From Christensenella sp034926635 (lineage in GTDB: Bacteria; Bacillota; Clostridia; Christensenellales; Christensenellaceae), in the NCBI GenBank assembly GCA_034926635.1, contig JAYFQX010000001.1, forward strand, positions 1-64,000: DNA of 64,000 nucleotides, given 5' to 3'. Numbering within the stretch: position 1 is the first letter of the stretch; each line of letters starts with the position of its first letter. Below, in pieces: positions 62,069 through 64,000 of this stretch. A program made the position numbers and the translations under genes. A model generated the notes under the pieces. The model was given only the letters and a program-made list of their open reading frames with translations. It was not told the DNA's origin and made no database searches.

Positions 62069-63828
62069 AATTTATCGTTAGCAGGCAACGTAATCGTCAC
62101 GCGCGTTCCTTTCCGGAATTCACTTTGAATGGTAATTCCATATTCTTTTCCATAATACAAATGAATACGTTCACGAATATTATTAATCCCTACGCCTCCA
62201 TGACGTATTTTTTTGGGCCGCGATCTCAAAGTTTCATTCTCCAACTCAAAGGAACGCATACCTCGTCCATTGTCATCGATCTCAAACACTAACTTTTCAT
62301 CGCGCAAGAACCCGGATACAATAATTTTCCCTCCCTTAGGCTTGTTTTTTATCCCATGGTAAATCGCATTTTCCACGATCGGCTGTAACAAAAGCTTGGG
62401 CATGAATAATCCCAAAACATCATCTGCTACGTTGATTTCATAGTCAAGCGTCTCGTAGCGCATTTTTTGAATCACAAGATAACTGCGCACATGCTCAATT
62501 TCATCCGCTACAGGAATAATATCTTCCCCCGCCGAAAGTACAATACGGAAATAGTTGGCCAGTGCCATTGTCATTTCTTTAATTTTTTTATTACCTGCGT
62601 CTTCGGCAATCCAAATAATAGAATCTAGCGTATTATATAAAAAATGTGGATTAATTTGTGATTGTAATGCTTTTAGTTCGCTTGTTCGAATTTGCTCTTG
62701 GTCAGCCTTTACCTGATTCATCAGCTGCTTCACAGTGGTCGTCATGTCGCTCAGTGATGTTCCAAGTGTTTCGACTTCGGTCGTTCCTTTAATATTAAAA
62801 TTCGCATCCCAATTTCCTTTTTCTACTTCATTGACAGCAGATCCCAGGCGAACCAGAGGCTTCGTAATCATTTTTGCAAGCTGAACCGAACCGATAAATG
62901 CCAAAAGTGCCATTGCTAAAGCAAGGATTACATAAATCAGATTCATTTCGTTTGCAGTGGAAACAAGCTCGTTAAGCATCGTTACGCCAACAATATCAAA
63001 ATCTGTTCCCGGGATTGTGCTAATCGTATATACTTTATTATCTTCGGGTAATTCCAGTGCATAAGTATTTGTTTTGAGTACAGCGTCTATATTTTCGCTT
63101 TTTAATCCAGAATAAATAAGCTGAAGCTGAGGATGATATACAATATCACCATTACCGTCTACAATAAAAACATAACCACTTTTTCCAAGGTTGATTGATT
63201 CTAGAATTTCATCAATTACCGCATAATTCAATTCAAGTAATTGTGTTCCTATAGCATTCCCTTTTTCATCTAATATTTTTCTTGCAAGAGAAATAACCCA
63301 CGGATTATTTTGTTGTGTCATCGTTCTGACACTAGTTCCCGTAATCGCGCATTCCCCCAGGGGGGTTTTCAGCAGGTTCTGATACCACTTATCTGTCGTT
63401 ATATCATAGCCTTTTTTCATAAAAAGACCTGATGGTACATAAATTGGATTGTTTTGCTCATCAAAAATAAAAATAGAAACGATTCCATCCCCAATTTTCG
63501 GAATATCTTTCAAAAAACGTTCATAACTCTGTTTGGTATTCTGTATTTTGTTTTCCGTGGCAGATGTCGTGTCCCCGAGCGACCATATAAATTCAGTATT
63601 TGCGTTTATAAAACCTGTAATATCTTCTGCGTTTGCAATATACCGTCCAATATTTTTTCCTACCTGTGATAGGATAACCTTGGTATCATCAATCGACCTG
63701 GTTTTCATATTTTCATAGGAATAGTAATAAGCGATAGCACTCATAAATACAAGAATCGCTACCATAAACAAAGAAAAATATAATATAATTAACGTAGATA
63801 TTTTTTTAGATGCGCGCGCTTTTTTCAT
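62065..63828 (-). CDS. LytS/YesM-family sensor histidine kinase
   Basis: A 587-aa membrane kinase with TM1 at about 13-33, an extracytoplasmic dCache sensor at about 35-285, and TM2 at about 287-310. A HAMP region follows (KMITKPLVRLGSAVNEVEKG). The His_kinase box is LQSQINPHFLYNTLDSIIW (His about 391). The HATPase has LQPIVENAIYHGIKNK, DDNGRGM and HGGVGINNIRERI. It is translationally coupled to the anchored binding protein and lies 17 bp after a YesN-type regulator gene, its likely phosphotransfer partner. Confidence 0.93.
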   Translation of the reverse strand: MKKARASKKISTLIILYFSLFMVAILVFMSAIAYYYSYENMKTRSIDDTKVILSQVGKNIGRYIANAEDITGFINANTEFIWSLGDTTSATENKIQNTKQSYERFLKDIPKIGDGIVSIFIFDEQNNPIYVPSGLFMKKGYDITTDKWYQNLLKTPLGECAITGTSVRTMTQQNNPWVISLARKILDEKGNAIGTQLLELNYAVIDEILESINLGKSGYVFIVDGNGDIVYHPQLQLIYSGLKSENIDAVLKTNTYALELPEDNKVYTISTIPGTDFDIVGVTMLNELVSTANEMNLIYVILALAMALLAFIGSVQLAKMITKPLVRLGSAVNEVEKGNWDANFNIKGTTEVETLGTSLSDMTTTVKQLMNQVKADQEQIRTSELKALQSQINPHFLYNTLDSIIWIAEDAGNKKIKEMTMALANYFRIVLSAGEDIIPVADEIEHVRSYLVIQKMRYETLDYEINVADDVLGLFMPKLLLQPIVENAIYHGIKNKPKGGKIIVSGFLRDEKLVFEIDDNGRGMRSFELENETLRSRPKKIRHGGVGINNIRERIHLYYGKEYGITIQSEFRKGTRVTITLPANDKL

Positions 63829-63844
63829 TACTATCCTTTATACT

Positions 63845-64000
63845 TCAATGCTGTTCCTTATATTGCCTTGGGGAGACCCCCATAATTTTTTTAAACACAG
63901 AACTAAAATATGTTTGATGCGTAAATCCTGTTTTCATTGCAACTTCATATACCTTGCTATCCGGCGCAGAAAGATAATTTGCAGCACGTTTGATGCGGTA
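63845..64000 (-). CDS. AraC-type response regulator (YesN-like), C-terminal end only
   Basis: The last 51 residues of a protein that continues beyond the window. They hold the second helix-turn-helix of an AraC domain: KVYEVAMKTGFTHQTYFSSV, then FKKIMGVSPRQYKEQH. AraC proteins next to LytS/YesM kinases normally carry an N-terminal receiver domain, but that part is not visible. It is first of the sensor genes in the - direction. Confidence 0.88.
   Translation of the reverse strand, partial: YRIKRAANYLSAPDSKVYEVAMKTGFTHQTYFSSVFKKIMGVSPRQYKEQH

Noticed and set aside
1..64000. CRISPR array, rRNA operon, insertion sequence or transposase
   Set aside because: No regularly spaced repeats, no rRNA signatures and no transposase-like frame were seen.

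Overview
The window looks like chromosome from an anaerobic, low-to-moderate GC Gram-positive bacterium of class Clostridia, probably gut-associated. The signs are RNase Y, GerMN-domain lipoproteins, rubrerythrin, a B12-dependent class II ribonucleotide reductase, a glycyl radical enzyme with its activase, Shine-Dalgarno sites close to AGGAGG with frequent TTG/GTG starts, and many Rho-independent terminators. A Christensenellales-like host would fit, but the sequence alone does not fix genus or order.

Layout. From 1 to 33.45 kb, 28 of 29 protein genes lie on the + strand. From 33.45 kb to the end, 21 of 22 lie on the - strand. The switch falls exactly where a XerS-like tyrosine recombinase meets an aluminium-resistance/methionine gamma-lyase-like gene. 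A 15+4+15 palindrome sits just upstream of the recombinase promoter. This is the arrangement expected at a replication terminus with a dif-like site, although that is an inference.

Left half. 1-308 holds a tandem repeat built from a tRNA 3' end, a terminator hairpin and an antisense T-arm. A related copy lies after tRNA-Trp at 30.66-30.82 kb. Then follow a DeoR regulator with a Zn-dehydrogenase and an Old-Yellow-Enzyme (OYE) homologue (0.7-3.85 kb); a hairpin-rich gap and a tRNA-Leu; a PfkB kinase, class II aldolase and rhamnulokinase-like operon for ketose cleavage (4.4-7.4 kb); an OmpR-type two-component system; and housekeeping genes (surE, an RpiR regulator, an HI0933-type flavoprotein, rny, purB, rubrerythrin, cinA, sirtuin, malic enzyme, citrate synthase). 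From 23.7 to 30.5 kb an AraC regulator precedes arylamine N-acetyltransferase, a full-length OYE/Fe-S/flavoprotein reductase, a xylose-isomerase-like TIM barrel, a Gfo/Idh/MocA dehydrogenase and a PIG-L deacetylase. This set resembles oxidation-elimination deglycosylation coupled to aglycone reduction. tRNA-Trp, proC, rnhA and the recombinase follow.

Right half, read leftwards. The miaB-mutS-mutL-miaA repair/tRNA-modification operon; nrdJ with NrdR-like boxes; murI; rpsT; holA; a comEC whose C-terminal metallo-beta-lactamase domain has lost its metal motif; an MBL hydrolase; two GerMN lipoproteins (one with three GerMN-like segments) and a histidine kinase without an adjacent response regulator. 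A glycyl radical enzyme and activase follow, downstream of an RbsABC-type sugar importer. At the right edge are a membrane-anchored sugar-binding protein, a LytS/YesM kinase and the end of a YesN regulator, which is the gene set of XylFII-LytS-YesN sugar sensing. Together these suggest a sensed, imported and radically cleaved substrate of unknown identity.
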